A stretch of DNA of 64,000 nucleotides, taken from Ahrensia sp. R2A130 (GTDB lineage: Bacteria; Pseudomonadota; Alphaproteobacteria; Rhizobiales; Rhizobiaceae). Position 1 is the first letter of the stretch. Each line of letters starts with the position of its first letter. Both the position numbers and the translations under genes were made by a program. The stretch covers positions 1-64,000 of the forward strand of contig NZ_AEEB01000014.1 of assembly GCF_000179775.1 (NCBI RefSeq), written 5' to 3'. Below are positions 42,717 to 54,874 of this stretch, piece after piece. Below the pieces are notes generated by a model. That model searched no databases, was not told the DNA's origin, and was given only the letters and a program-made list of their open reading frames with translations.

Positions 42717-44161
42717 GAACCGTTCGCGACGTCATAGACGCGCAGGCGGCGCGGCAGGGTGCTGCCGTTTTTCTAAAAACGCCTGATGGTGACGAGCTTA
42801 CATTTCTGGAATTGCAGCGGTCGTGCCGGTCGTTTGCAGCGCGCCTTCTGGGACATGGAATTGGAGCCGGTGACAGTGTTGCTTTCGCCATGCCCAACGG
42901 TCTCGATACGGTCCGCGTCATTTTGGGCAGTCTCTATGCTGGCTGCCTTACCACGGCGGTCAATCTTGTCGCGGGTGCAACCACGATCAGCTACGTTTTG
43001 GAGCACTCTGGCGCTAAGGTTGTGTTCGTTAGTGAGGCGTCTCGCCATCTCATCGAGGGTGATGCAATTGTTGCGACCGGCGATTGGTTCGATGGCGATG
43101 ACGACGAACTAACGCCTCTTTGGCCTACCGATGACGCCTTGCTAATGTACACATCGGGTACAACCGGTCGCCCAAAGGGTGTGGTCCATACGCATGCAAG
43201 TTTGCTGGCTGGCGGGGACAATGCGGTCTTGGCTCATGAACTTTCACCTGAAGACTTCGGTCTTTGCGTCTTGCCGCTCTACCATATCAATGGGCTATGC
43301 GTGTCTTTGATGGGAGCGCTCGTTTCGGGCGGTTCACTTGTCATGCCCCCGCGCTTTTCCGTGTCGACCTTCTGGTCGGATGCGCGCGATTGCACTTGGT
43401 TTTCCATCGTTCCCACGCAGGTGTCCTATTTGCTGCACGATGAAGTGGATCGTGAAATGCCAAAGCGCCTGCGCTTCGGCCGTTCCGCGTCTGCTCCTTT
43501 GTCACCTGAAATTCAGGAGGCGTTCGAGGCCCGCTTCAAGGTGCCGATTATTGAAACAATGGGCCTGACTGAAACGGCGGCTCAAATTCTATCCAACCCT
43601 ATGCATGGTTTGCGAAAGATCGGCTCGCCAGGCATCCCATACGGCAATGAGGTCATAATTGCCGATCCATTGCAGATGGAGTTACCGTGCGGGGAAGAAG
43701 GCGAGATTTGTGTTCGAGGCTCCAACGTTCTGCGTGAATACCGTCAAAACCCCCAAGCTACGGCTGACGCGATCACACCTGTCGGCTGGCTGCGTACCGG
43801 TGATCTTGGGCGGATGGACGAGGATGGCTTTGTCTTCGTGACCGGTCGGTTGAAGGAACTTATTATAAAAGGTGGCGAAAACATCGCCCCACGGGAAGTG
43901 GATGATGCGCTTTACACCCATCCCGATGTTATCGAAGCGGGTGCTTTCGCTAGAGCCTGCGCTGACTACGGTCAGCGCGTAGAAGCTGCGGTGAAACTAA
44001 CCGAAGGTTCTACGTTGACCTCGGATGCGCTGGTGAAGTTGTGTCGTGAGCGTATTGGCAATTTCAAAGCGCCTGACCACGTTCATATTCTATCAGAGCT
44101 GCCCAAAGGGCCATCCGGCAAGATACAACGGCTTACGTTGGCAGAGCTGACATCGGTGTAG
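42713..44161 (+). CDS. sauT: Acyl-CoA ligase, probably sulfoacetate-CoA ligase (SauT)
   Basis: 482-residue ANL-superfamily adenylating enzyme. Core motifs: YTSGTTGRPKGVV (P-loop), ETMGLTETAAQ, GWLRTGDLG and the catalytic Lys470 in GPSGKIQR. Relatively short for this superfamily, as are SauT and oxalyl/malonyl-type ligases. It overlaps sauS by ATGA, so the two work in sequence: activation, then reduction. Sulfoacetate is the likely substrate from context. Confidence 0.7.
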   Translation: MRTVRDVIDAQAARQGAAVFLKTPDGDELTFLELQRSCRSFAARLLGHGIGAGDSVAFAMPNGLDTVRVILGSLYAGCLTTAVNLVAGATTISYVLEHSGAKVVFVSEASRHLIEGDAIVATGDWFDGDDDELTPLWPTDDALLMYTSGTTGRPKGVVHTHASLLAGGDNAVLAHELSPEDFGLCVLPLYHINGLCVSLMGALVSGGSLVMPPRFSVSTFWSDARDCTWFSIVPTQVSYLLHDEVDREMPKRLRFGRSASAPLSPEIQEAFEARFKVPIIETMGLTETAAQILSNPMHGLRKIGSPGIPYGNEVIIADPLQMELPCGEEGEICVRGSNVLREYRQNPQATADAITPVGWLRTGDLGRMDEDGFVFVTGRLKELIIKGGENIAPREVDDALYTHPDVIEAGAFARACADYGQRVEAAVKLTEGSTLTSDALVKLCRERIGNFKAPDHVHILSELPKGPSGKIQRLTLAELTSV

Positions 44162-44253
44162 CGCGTCTTTGTCCAAGCGCGTTTGAATTATCCTTACAGT
44201 CTCCTACTGACGTGCTATCTCTTTGCGAAGAGTTTGGATAAGGAGCGCCCGTT

Positions 44254-44751
44254 GTGAGAGTTGCCCTGGGTTTTGCGATTATGATGATGACAACAGCGAA
44301 TGCTGTTGCCGATGTAGAGGTTTCCTTCCGCGAGGGTGCGCCTAAAGATCGCTTTGAGATCGTGAACACATCGAAATGCAAACTGGCAAATGCAGAACTG
44401 GTGATTGATCTTAATGGATCTGCCGGTGGTCTTATCTTTGATGTCACTGCGACTGGCGCTGGTGTTGAAGTTTTCCAACGGTTTGAAGTCGTAGCAGGCA
44501 ACGAATTCCTGACAAACGAACCTCAAGTTAAAGACGGTGATCGTAGCCTTGCGCTATCGATTGGAACTCTGCCTGCAGGTGGAAAAATCGGTTTCACAAT
44601 AGATGTCGATGACACGGCTAACAGCCGCGAAATCACTGTCACCGATAGCGAATTGAGCGGCGCAAAGGTTGTGCTTCGCGGGGCAAACGGGACCGTGGAA
44701 AAAGCGTTTGGTTCCCGGCCGAGCCTGAAGCTCGATGGTTCAATCTGTTAG
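44254..44751 (+). CDS. Unrecognised exported protein
   Basis: 165 residues from a GTG at 44254 with AAGGAG upstream. Clear signal peptide (MRVALGFAIMMMTTANAVA). The mature part is beta-rich, with one Cys near residue 42 and another at the C-terminus (GSIC) that could form a disulfide. No enzyme motif. It stands alone between the sauST and urt operons, convergent with urtE. It vaguely resembles small secreted 'aggregation factor core' proteins, but I cannot confirm that. Confidence 0.6.
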   Translation: MRVALGFAIMMMTTANAVADVEVSFREGAPKDRFEIVNTSKCKLANAELVIDLNGSAGGLIFDVTATGAGVEVFQRFEVVAGNEFLTNEPQVKDGDRSLALSIGTLPAGGKIGFTIDVDDTANSREITVTDSELSGAKVVLRGANGTVEKAFGSRPSLKLDGSIC

Positions 44752-44764
44752 TCGGGACAGAACT

Positions 44765-45457
44765 CTAGACCGTTAGGAATGCTCTGACACGCTCTTGGTC
44801 AAGGCTTTCCGGCGCGCCTGCGTGCACAATCTGGCCGCGATCCATAATAGTAATATGATCGCCAATTTCGCGGCAGAAATCCAGATATTGCTCCACCAAC
44901 AGAATGGTGATGCCTTGATCGCGCAGAGAGACGAGCGCCCGTCCAATGTCTTTGATGATGGAAGGTTGAATCCCTTCGGTCGGCTCGTCGAGCACCAGCA
45001 GTTTGGGCCGCAACACTAGCGCGCGACCAATGGCGAGTTGCTGTTGTTGGCCGCCTGATAGATCACCACCGCGCCGCGACAGCATTTCTTTGAGTACGGG
45101 AAAGAGTTTAAAGATCGTGTCTGGGATGGAACGCTGCGCCCTTGGCAGGGCTGAGAATCCGGTTTGCAGATTTTCTTTTACCGTCAGCAGCGGGAAAATT
45201 TCCCGGCCTTGTGGCACAAAGCCAATGCCTGCACGGGCGCGGTCATGGACGTGCTTCTTAGTGAAAATGGAACCGTCGAACTGAACGTCTCCATGCGACA
45301 GCGGATGCTGGCCAATGACCGCGCGCAGAAGGCTCGTTTTACCCACGCCATTGCGACCCAGAACGCAGGTGATTTTTTGTTCAGTAATATCCAAGGATAC
45401 GCCGCGTAGTGCTTGCGATGCGCCGTATTGAAGGTGAGCATCTGATACGGTGAGCAT
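44765..45457 (-). CDS. urtE: Urea ABC transporter ATP-binding protein UrtE
   Basis: 230 residues, LivF-like. Walker A LGRNGVGKTS near residue 34, signature LSGGQQQQLAIGRAL, Walker B LLVLDEPTEGIQPSI; the EGIQPSI sequence is typical of UrtE. 3 bp after urtD. Last gene of the operon. Confidence 0.92.
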   Translation of the reverse strand: MLTVSDAHLQYGASQALRGVSLDITEQKITCVLGRNGVGKTSLLRAVIGQHPLSHGDVQFDGSIFTKKHVHDRARAGIGFVPQGREIFPLLTVKENLQTGFSALPRAQRSIPDTIFKLFPVLKEMLSRRGGDLSGGQQQQLAIGRALVLRPKLLVLDEPTEGIQPSIIKDIGRALVSLRDQGITILLVEQYLDFCREIGDHITIMDRGQIVHAGAPESLDQERVRAFLTV

Positions 45458-45460
45458 GAT

Positions 45461-46213
45461 CTAACGTCCTAGATACACGTCGATGACGCGCTGATCGGCG
45501 CTTACGCTATCAAGCTGGCCCTCGGCCAAAACTGCGCCCTCGTGCAGGCAGGTTACCTTCACGTCTAAATCTCGAATGAAATCCATATCGTGCTCCACAA
45601 CTACGACCGTGTGATCTCGCGCGATCTCGCGAAGCAGTCTGGCTGTCTCTTCGGTCTCGGCATCGGTCATGCCTGCGACTGGCTCATCGACCAGCAACAG
45701 TTTTGGATCTTGAGCCAGCAACATGCCGATCTCCAACCATTGCTTTTGACCGTGTGACAGATCGGCGGCGAAGTCCTTGCGACGCTCACCGAGGCGGATT
45801 GTGTCGAAGATTTCGTTCATGCGCTGGGCTTCTGCTTTGCCGCCGGGGTCCAGCAGCATTGTCTTGATAGAGCGGCGTCCGGACATAGCGAGTAGCAGGT
45901 TGTCCTCCAACGTGTGGCTTTCGAAGACTGTGGGCTTCTGAAATTTTCGACCTATTCCCATGGTGGCAATCGCGGACTCATCATAGGTGATGAGGTCGTG
46001 TTTCCCATCGAACCATACGTCACCTTCGTCGGGTGCGGTTTTGCCGGTGATGATGTCCATCATCGTGGTTTTACCCGCCCCGTTGGGGCCGATAATGGCG
46101 CGCATTTCGCCTGGCTCTAAAATCATCGATAGACCGTTGATTGCTTTGAAGCCGTCGAAGGCGACGTGGACGTTATCGAGATATAGCATTGATGATGTAA
46201 CGCGGTTGGACAT
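45461..46213 (-). CDS. urtD: Urea ABC transporter ATP-binding protein UrtD
   Basis: 250 residues, LivG-like. Walker A GPNGAGKTTMMDIITGKT, signature-like DLSHGQKQWLEIGMLL (Ser-His-Gly instead of SGG, as usual in UrtD), Walker B LLLVDEPVAGMTDAET. Separated by 2 bp from urtC. Confidence 0.92.
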   Translation of the reverse strand: MSNRVTSSMLYLDNVHVAFDGFKAINGLSMILEPGEMRAIIGPNGAGKTTMMDIITGKTAPDEGDVWFDGKHDLITYDESAIATMGIGRKFQKPTVFESHTLEDNLLLAMSGRRSIKTMLLDPGGKAEAQRMNEIFDTIRLGERRKDFAADLSHGQKQWLEIGMLLAQDPKLLLVDEPVAGMTDAETEETARLLREIARDHTVVVVEHDMDFIRDLDVKVTCLHEGAVLAEGQLDSVSADQRVIDVYLGR

Positions 46214-46215
46214 GA

Positions 46216-47382
46216 TTACTCCGCCGCCTGAGGCTGAGGTTTCGGTAATGCTAGTTCACCGTCCTCCAGATGTTTGCTGGTCCTGATGCCACGTTTTGCA
46301 ATCCAGCCCTCGCGCAATGTGCCTATGACGCCCTTAGGCAGGAACAGTGTTGTCAGCACGAAGAGCGCGCCCAAGACGAAGAGCCAGACCTCAGGGAACA
46401 AACCTGTGAACCAGCTCTTCCCGCCATTCACGAGGAAGGCTCCGATCACGGGACCGATGATGGTTCCGCGTCCGCCGACGGCGGTCCAGATAACGACCTC
46501 AATGGAGTTCGCTGGTGCAAATTCACCTGGGTTGATGATGCCGACCTGTGGCACGTAAAGCGCACCTGCAATGCCTGCCATGACTGCGGAAAGTGTCCAG
46601 ACGAACAGCTTCACTTTCTCTGGCCTGTAGCCGAGGAAGCGTGTGCGGCTTTCAGCATCACGAGTTGCAATCATCAACTTGCCGAAGCGGGAGCGCGTGA
46701 CCAACGCGGTGATGACGAGGAAGAGGCAAAGGAAAATTGCGCTCGTTGCAAACAAGGCTGCCCGCGTCTCTCTGGTCTGGATATCGAAGCCCAGAATGTC
46801 CTTGAAGTCGGTCAGGCCGTTGTTACCGCCGAAGCCCATATCGTTGCGGAAGAAGGCCAACAACAAAGCGTAGGTCATGGCCTGCGTGATGATTGACAGA
46901 TAGACACCCGATACGCGTGAGCGGAAGGCGAGCCAACCGAAAACGAAGGCTAGTAGACCCGGTACGAACATCGCCATAAGTGCTGCGAACCAGAACTGGT
47001 CGAAGCCATACCAGAACCACGGTAGTTCCTTGTAGTTCAGGAAGACCATGAAGTCTGGCAGGACCGGGTTGCCATACACCCCGCGGGTGCCGATCTGGCG
47101 CATGAGATACATGCCCATTGCGTAGCCACCCAGCGCAAAGAAAGCGCTATGGCCCAGCGACAGAATTCCGCAATACCCCCAGACGAGATTCAGCGATACT
47201 GCAAGCATGGCATAGCAGAGAAATTTGCCTAGCAACGCCACTGCATAGTCTGGAACATGCAGCGCGCTGTCGGGCGGGAAGCCGAGATTGGCAATGGCGA
47301 TGGCAATTGCCAATAGTGTGATCGTGGCGACTGAAATCCACGTGCCGCGTCCCGGCCCGGTCGCCGTGTTGAACGACGTCAC
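46216..47382 (-). CDS. urtC: Urea ABC transporter permease UrtC
   Basis: 388-residue LivM-like membrane protein, about ten spans. NLVWGYCGILSLGHSAFFALGG and AGALYVPQVGIINPGEFAPANSIE are typical UrtC sequences. The ATG overlaps the urtB stop by four bases. Confidence 0.92.
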   Translation of the reverse strand: MTSFNTATGPGRGTWISVATITLLAIAIAIANLGFPPDSALHVPDYAVALLGKFLCYAMLAVSLNLVWGYCGILSLGHSAFFALGGYAMGMYLMRQIGTRGVYGNPVLPDFMVFLNYKELPWFWYGFDQFWFAALMAMFVPGLLAFVFGWLAFRSRVSGVYLSIITQAMTYALLLAFFRNDMGFGGNNGLTDFKDILGFDIQTRETRAALFATSAIFLCLFLVITALVTRSRFGKLMIATRDAESRTRFLGYRPEKVKLFVWTLSAVMAGIAGALYVPQVGIINPGEFAPANSIEVVIWTAVGGRGTIIGPVIGAFLVNGGKSWFTGLFPEVWLFVLGALFVLTTLFLPKGVIGTLREGWIAKRGIRTSKHLEDGELALPKPQPQAAE

Positions 47383-48983
47383 GATTCCACCGCCCGGCCC
47401 TTTAGAGCGAACAGACCGCGTGGGCGCTTCTGGATGAACAGGATGATGGCGATCAGCACGATAACCTTACCCAGAACTGCGCCAGCATAGGGTTCGAGGA
47501 ACTTGTTGATGATGCCGAGCGACATCGCGCCCACCAAAGTACCCCAAAGATTACCCACGCCGCCGAACACGACGACCAGAAAGCTGTCGATGATGTAGGA
47601 TTGGCCGAGATTGGGGGACACGTTGCCGATCTGGGAAAGCGCAACGCCCGCGATACCCGCGATGCCGGACCCCAATGCAAATGTCATTGCATCGACCCAT
47701 GATGTGCGAATGCCCATCGCGCCAGCCATGCGCCGGTTCTGGGTAACAGCCCGCATGTCGAGCCCGAAAGAAGTGCGATTAATGATAAAGAAGAGCGCGG
47801 CGAAGACGGCCATAGCGAAGACGAATATCCAAAGCCGGTTCCAAGTGATGGAGAGTTGACCGAGTTCGAATGCACCCGACATCCAGTCCGGATTTCCGAC
47901 CTCACGATTTGTGGGGCCAAAGATACTGCGTACTGTTTGTTGCAAGATGAGCGACACACCCCATGTCGCCAGAAGTGTTTCCAACGGGCGACCGTAAAGA
48001 AAACGGATCAGGCCGCGTTCCATGATGAGACCTACCGTCCCGGAAACGAGAAACGCCAAAGGCAAAGCGATGGCTAGCGACCAGCCAAAGAGTTCAGGCG
48101 CGGTGGCGCGGATGAATTCCTGCACGGCAAAGGTGGTGTAGGCACCCAACATGACCATTTCGCCATGAGCCATGTTGATGACGCCCATCACTCCGAAAGT
48201 GATCGCGAGACCGATAGCGGCGAGCAACAGGACCGAACCGAGCGAAATGCCGTACCAGATGTTCTGTGCATTCGCCCAAATGGCGAGGCTGCTTTCGATC
48301 TTCGCTATCTCGTTCGCAATGGCTGATTTCAATTCGCCTTCGCTTTGACCTTCAAAGCGCGACAGTAGTGAAAGTGCCTCACGGTCGCCGCGTGCAGCGA
48401 TATGTTTTACGGCGGTGATTTTATCCGCATCGTCGCGACCACTGGCTAGCGTGGCGCTGGCGCGAGCGTCTTCGAAGGCCGCTTTTACATCCTGATTTTG
48501 CTCATCTTTAATTGCCACTTCGAGCGCTTCTAAAGCCGAGGCGTCGGCTGTTTCAAAAATCGTGGAGGCGGCGCGTAACCGTCGGTCGATAGACGGGGAC
48601 ATTAATGTAAGACCGGAAAGCGCAGCTGAGATTTTACGGCGGATCGAATTTTTTACCCGGACTTTTTTGAATTTTTCAGGATCATCCGTGCCAACATCAA
48701 CTGTCTCACGGGTGATGGGGTCAAGCGCCTGGCCGGACGTTACAATGAAAACTGCTCCATCGCTGCGGCGAAAGCGCAGATTGCCGGCAGATAAGGCGCG
48801 CAAAGCATTTCCGACTTCCGGATCACCCGTGGCGGCCAGCTTGTCGATGACTACCTCAACGCCCTTGAAGCCTTTGGCGGTGGCGAATTCTGATATGATT
48901 GGGCCCAGTGTTGCGCGGTCTGCAAAAGCTGGTGTTGTGATCAGGGCAAACAGCAGCCCGATCAGAGCAAGAATACGCGTCAT
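47379..48983 (-). CDS. urtB: Urea ABC transporter permease UrtB
   Basis: 534 residues. An N-terminal signal-like segment and a periplasmic helical domain (about 20-245) precede the LivH-like permease part, which is usual for proteobacterial UrtB. ITFGVMGVINMAHGEMVMLGAY and GSGIAGIAGVALSQIGNVSPNLG identify it. Follows urtA after 174 bp. Confidence 0.92.
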   Translation of the reverse strand: MTRILALIGLLFALITTPAFADRATLGPIISEFATAKGFKGVEVVIDKLAATGDPEVGNALRALSAGNLRFRRSDGAVFIVTSGQALDPITRETVDVGTDDPEKFKKVRVKNSIRRKISAALSGLTLMSPSIDRRLRAASTIFETADASALEALEVAIKDEQNQDVKAAFEDARASATLASGRDDADKITAVKHIAARGDREALSLLSRFEGQSEGELKSAIANEIAKIESSLAIWANAQNIWYGISLGSVLLLAAIGLAITFGVMGVINMAHGEMVMLGAYTTFAVQEFIRATAPELFGWSLAIALPLAFLVSGTVGLIMERGLIRFLYGRPLETLLATWGVSLILQQTVRSIFGPTNREVGNPDWMSGAFELGQLSITWNRLWIFVFAMAVFAALFFIINRTSFGLDMRAVTQNRRMAGAMGIRTSWVDAMTFALGSGIAGIAGVALSQIGNVSPNLGQSYIIDSFLVVVFGGVGNLWGTLVGAMSLGIINKFLEPYAGAVLGKVIVLIAIILFIQKRPRGLFALKGRAVES

Positions 48984-49103
48984 AGAAGTCCCGTCGGCGG
49001 CTTGCTGGAATAAAAAGTTCGCAGCGACCTCATCTTGCTAGAAACCATCGGGAGGATGAATTTTGCACTTTGGGCAAGGAAAGGTCGCTGCGACAGTAAA
49101 CGA

Positions 49104-49135
49104 TCCGGACTGTCTGGGAGGAGCTTATGTCCGGA
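49104..49135 (-). other. Stem-loop in the urtA-urtB gap
   Basis: 7-bp inverted repeat TCCGGAC/GTCCGGA with an 18-nt loop, 23 nt beyond the urtA stop on the transcribed minus strand. No U-run follows, so it may only slow or stabilise the transcript. Confidence 0.3.
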
Positions 49136-49157
49136 CCGAGGGCGTTAAGGCTAAGCG

Positions 49158-50441
49158 TCAGCTACCGACGCAGGCCTTTGTCTCGGTGTTGTAGTTGCCG
49201 CAATTCAGCTCGACCCAATCAGATTTGAGGGGGGCTGATTCAGGCAGATAATCGGACCAAGCATCGCCAGGAACGAGATCATCGGTCTGGGAGACCACCT
49301 CGAACTGACCGTCTGCCTGTATCTCGCCGATAAGAACCGGCTTGGTGATATGATGGTTTGCCAACATTGTGGACATGCCACCGGTCAGGTTCGGGACCGT
49401 GATGCCGGGCAACGCTGCGATAACGGCATCGGAATCGGTGGTTCCAGCAGCTTCAACTGCCTTCACCCACATATTGAAACCGATGTAATGCGCTTCCATT
49501 GGGTCGTTGGTCACCCGCTCAGGGTTTTTGGTGAACTCTCTCCATTTGGCGATGAATTCGGCGTTTTCTGGAGCTTCGACGGACTGGAAATAATTCCACG
49601 CGGCGAGGTGACCAACGAGAGGTGCGGTGTCAAAGCCTGCAAGCTCTTCTTCACCGACTGAAAATGCGACAACGGGAATATCAGAGGCTTTGACGCCTTG
49701 GTTGCCGAGTTCCTTGTAGAAAGGAACGTTGGCATCGCCGTTGACCGTGGAGACCACGGCGGTCTTCTTCCCGGCCGAACCGAAGCCTTTTATGTCCGAC
49801 ACAATCGTTTGCCAATCGGAGTGACCGAAGGGTGTGTAGTTGATCATGATGTCTTCGGCCGCAACGCCTTTAGACTTCAGGTAGGCTTCGAGAATTTTGT
49901 TGGTGGTGCGCGGGTAAACGTAGTCGGTACCTGCCAGAACCCACCGCTCCACGCCTTCTTCTTCCAGCAGGTAATCGACGGCAGGAATAGCCTGCTGGTT
50001 CGGCGATGCACCCGTGTAGAACACGTTGCGTTCGCTCTCTTCGCCTTCGTACTGAACTGGATAGAAGAGGATGGAATTCAGTTCCTTGAACACCGGCAAA
50101 ACGGACTTGCGGGATACAGAGGTCCAGCAACCGAAAACAACGGACGAACCGCTTGCTGAGATCAGTTCGCGTGCCTTTTCAGCAAAGAGCGGCCAGTCTG
50201 ATGCGGGATCAACAACGACAGCTTCCAGCTTCTTGCCCAACAGACCGCCCTTGGCGTTTTGCTGCTCAATGAGCATCAGCATCACGTCTTTAAGAGTCGT
50301 TTCAGAGATTGCCATGGTGCCGGACAGCGAGTGCAGGATGCCGACTTTGATCGTTTCATCAGCGGCCAAAGCGATGTGCGAGACGCTGGTCATCAGCATG
50401 GAAGCAGCGGCGGCACTGACTAGGAATTTTCTTCTGTTCAT
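49158..50441 (-). CDS. urtA: Urea ABC transporter substrate-binding protein UrtA
   Basis: 427 residues from ATG 50441 (AGGA 6 nt upstream), beginning with an Arg-Arg signal peptide MNRRKFLVSAAAASMLMTS; cleavage near ALA. The mature part shows IKVGILHSLSGTMAISETTL and VFGCWTSVSRKSVLPVFKE, diagnostic of UrtA rather than branched-chain amino-acid binding proteins. A longer reading from 50480 is unlikely. Supplies urea nitrogen; urease genes are not in this window. Confidence 0.93.
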   Translation of the reverse strand: MNRRKFLVSAAAASMLMTSVSHIALAADETIKVGILHSLSGTMAISETTLKDVMLMLIEQQNAKGGLLGKKLEAVVVDPASDWPLFAEKARELISASGSSVVFGCWTSVSRKSVLPVFKELNSILFYPVQYEGEESERNVFYTGASPNQQAIPAVDYLLEEEGVERWVLAGTDYVYPRTTNKILEAYLKSKGVAAEDIMINYTPFGHSDWQTIVSDIKGFGSAGKKTAVVSTVNGDANVPFYKELGNQGVKASDIPVVAFSVGEEELAGFDTAPLVGHLAAWNYFQSVEAPENAEFIAKWREFTKNPERVTNDPMEAHYIGFNMWVKAVEAAGTTDSDAVIAALPGITVPNLTGGMSTMLANHHITKPVLIGEIQADGQFEVVSQTDDLVPGDAWSDYLPESAPLKSDWVELNCGNYNTETKACVGS

Positions 50442-50605
50442 GGGTCGTCCTATCGGTCGGATCCGGTGTGCAAATGTCACCGGTCAACAATTCCACGGCC
50501 GTCTGTTGTGCCGATGACCAGAAGCTAAATGATGCGTAGTGCTTGCGTCGTCTGCTGAATCTGAAGCAGGGTGTTGCCGAAAATGCACCACCTGAGGCCG
50601 CGCCA

Positions 50606-51508
50606 ATGCGACATCAGACGACCCTTAAATTCATTGACGCAATCGCGCGCGCGGGTTCCATTAGGCGCGCTGCCGAGCGCATGGCGATCACTCCATCAGC
50701 TCTCAACCGGCGTTTATTGGCTGTGGAAGAAGAAATTGACGCCCCGCTTTTCGAGCGGTTGGCGACCGGTGTGCGGTTGTCTGCTGCAGGCGAATTGTTC
50801 CTCGCTCATGCTCGCCGACAGATGGCGGACATGGAGCGTATCCGTTCGCAGATAGAAGACATGAAGGGCGCGCGGCGCGGCCATGTGAGCTTTGGCTTCG
50901 ATGCAGGACTGCAAATGCGTGGCTTCTCTGAAGCGATTGGCATGTACCGAGGGAATTATCCCGATGTTACGTTCGAGGTTGAACGCATCGACCGCGATGA
51001 TGTGCAGCGCAGCCTGAGCGACTACCGCATCGATCTGGCAGGGGTTGTGCAGCCGGAGTCATTTCCGAACATGACGACTTTGGCCGTCGCGCCATTGTTG
51101 ATCTCGGCGGTGGTGCACGAAAGCCATCCACTGGCTTCGAAAGAGCAAGTGACCTTCAACGACCTTCTACCGTGCCCGCTTGTGATGCCACCTAGAGGTT
51201 CGTTGCGTGATCTTCTTGACGTGGCGGCCCGAAGGCAGGACTTCGAACTGCGCCCGGTTCTTGAAGGTGAATTGCCCTTCGCACAATATGAAATGGAAAG
51301 CGGTGAGGCAGTGGGTTTTGCCGCTAATGTCTCGACGCGAAGAGAGGTTGTGTGGCCCGGAATGGTCAACATTCCTCTGTCACCCCGGGATATGGCGACA
51401 CCGAACTTGCACCTCGTGCAGTTACGCGGAAGAGCGCTTTCGGTAGCTGCAAGCCGGTTCGCTGATATGCTGGTACAGCGCTTTGCAAAATATCGTGGCG
51501 ATGACTGA
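50606..51508 (+). CDS. LysR-family regulator, divergent from the urea transporter
   Basis: 300 residues from ATG 50606 (GAGG 8 nt upstream); a TTG at 50543 would add 21 residues. Helix-turn-helix GSIRRAAERMAITPSALNRR, then AVEEEIDAPLFERLATGVRLS. The effector domain is complete. It is divergent from urtA, so it may control that operon, though urt genes are more often under NtrC. Confidence 0.87.
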   Translation: MRHQTTLKFIDAIARAGSIRRAAERMAITPSALNRRLLAVEEEIDAPLFERLATGVRLSAAGELFLAHARRQMADMERIRSQIEDMKGARRGHVSFGFDAGLQMRGFSEAIGMYRGNYPDVTFEVERIDRDDVQRSLSDYRIDLAGVVQPESFPNMTTLAVAPLLISAVVHESHPLASKEQVTFNDLLPCPLVMPPRGSLRDLLDVAARRQDFELRPVLEGELPFAQYEMESGEAVGFAANVSTRREVVWPGMVNIPLSPRDMATPNLHLVQLRGRALSVAASRFADMLVQRFAKYRGDD

Positions 51509-51515
51509 ATGTAGT

Positions 51516-51541
51516 CCCCCGACCTGCTAAGGCCGGGGGCA
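51516..51541. terminator. Bidirectional terminator between LysR and katG
   Basis: Stem CCCCCG (51516-51521) with CGGGGG (51534-51539), continued after a mismatch by CCT/AGG, loop GCTA, then ATTTA. Serves the two convergent genes. Confidence 0.65.
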
Positions 51542-51548
51542 TTTAAAG

Positions 51549-53888
<2,340 letters not shown>

Positions 53889-53942
53889 TCATCTTTTATA
53901 TAGTCATCAATAATCTATGGCTATGGCACGACGTGTTAATGA

Positions 53943-54803
53943 TCACCGATCAAATGCTAGAATATCTGCAAGAGTAACGCTGAAACGCTCGAATTGCTCT
54001 GAGCGTGGATCGGTCTTCCGGTGAGCCAAAACGATGCGACGGGACGGCTGGGGTTCTGAAAATGGTTCGATGTTGATGCGCGTTGCTTCCTTAGGGCGCA
54101 TTCGTGTCAGCAGTTCTGGCAGCAGCGTCGTGCATGCTCCGCTGGCGACCATTTCCAGCAGTGTGGCGAGGCTCGTTACGCCGGGTTCCGATGGAGGTGC
54201 CTTTAGATCGCAAGCGATAATAGCTTGTTCCCGCAGACAGTGCCCTTCTTCCAAGAGCACCAACGGTAGATCTCGTTCTTGGGCACTGCCGTGAGGAGAG
54301 GCTCTAAAGAAGCGATCCTGCCCCAAATCCCACTTCACTATACCGTCACGGCTCAACGGTGGGCTGGCGAGCACGAGATCAATCTCGCCTGCTTCCAGCT
54401 CGTTCATCAGCCGCTCAGTGATCGTTTCGCGAATGATGGGGCGTATATTGGTTTTCGACAAACCATCGTAGATGCGCCTTACTACGAATGGCGCGATGGA
54501 TGGGATGATACCCAGCCGCACTGGCCCTGTCAGATCACCGGCATACGCACCCGCCATTCCCTCAACTTCGGATGATGCAGCAAGGATAGCGATAGCCCGT
54601 TCAGCCAACTCATGACCGGCATCGGTGATACGGGCGCCACGGGCATGACGTTCCGCTAGCTGCAACCCGGTGATTGTTTCGAGTTCTGCAATACGAGCCG
54701 ATAAGGCGGGTTGTGATACGCCGACGGCGGCTGCCGCGCGGCCAAAATGTTCAGCTTCGACCAAGGCACGGAAATATCGCAGGTGGCGCAGTGTTAATTG
54801 CAT
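53943..54803 (-). CDS. oxyR: Peroxide-sensing LysR regulator OxyR
   Basis: 286 residues from ATG 54803; a longer reading from 54947 would overlap the kinase gene at 54875 on the other strand. Helix-turn-helix HFGRAAAAVGVSQPALSARI. The redox pair Cys189 and Cys198 lies in EEGHCLREQAIIACDL with the nine-residue spacing of OxyR, so the sensor should form the regulatory disulfide. Placed upstream of katG, its classical target. Confidence 0.92.
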   Translation of the reverse strand: MQLTLRHLRYFRALVEAEHFGRAAAAVGVSQPALSARIAELETITGLQLAERHARGARITDAGHELAERAIAILAASSEVEGMAGAYAGDLTGPVRLGIIPSIAPFVVRRIYDGLSKTNIRPIIRETITERLMNELEAGEIDLVLASPPLSRDGIVKWDLGQDRFFRASPHGSAQERDLPLVLLEEGHCLREQAIIACDLKAPPSEPGVTSLATLLEMVASGACTTLLPELLTRMRPKEATRINIEPFSEPQPSRRIVLAHRKTDPRSEQFERFSVTLADILAFDR

Positions 54804-54874
54804 GGCTGCAAAGTGGTAGACACCACTATCATTCGCAAGAGTGTGCCGTGGCTTTATAGGCCCGAAGCGGTGGC

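Noticed and set aside
46270-46896. Plus-strand frame of about 208 codons opposite urtC
   Set aside because: Antisense shadow of a membrane protein; composition atypical for a real protein.
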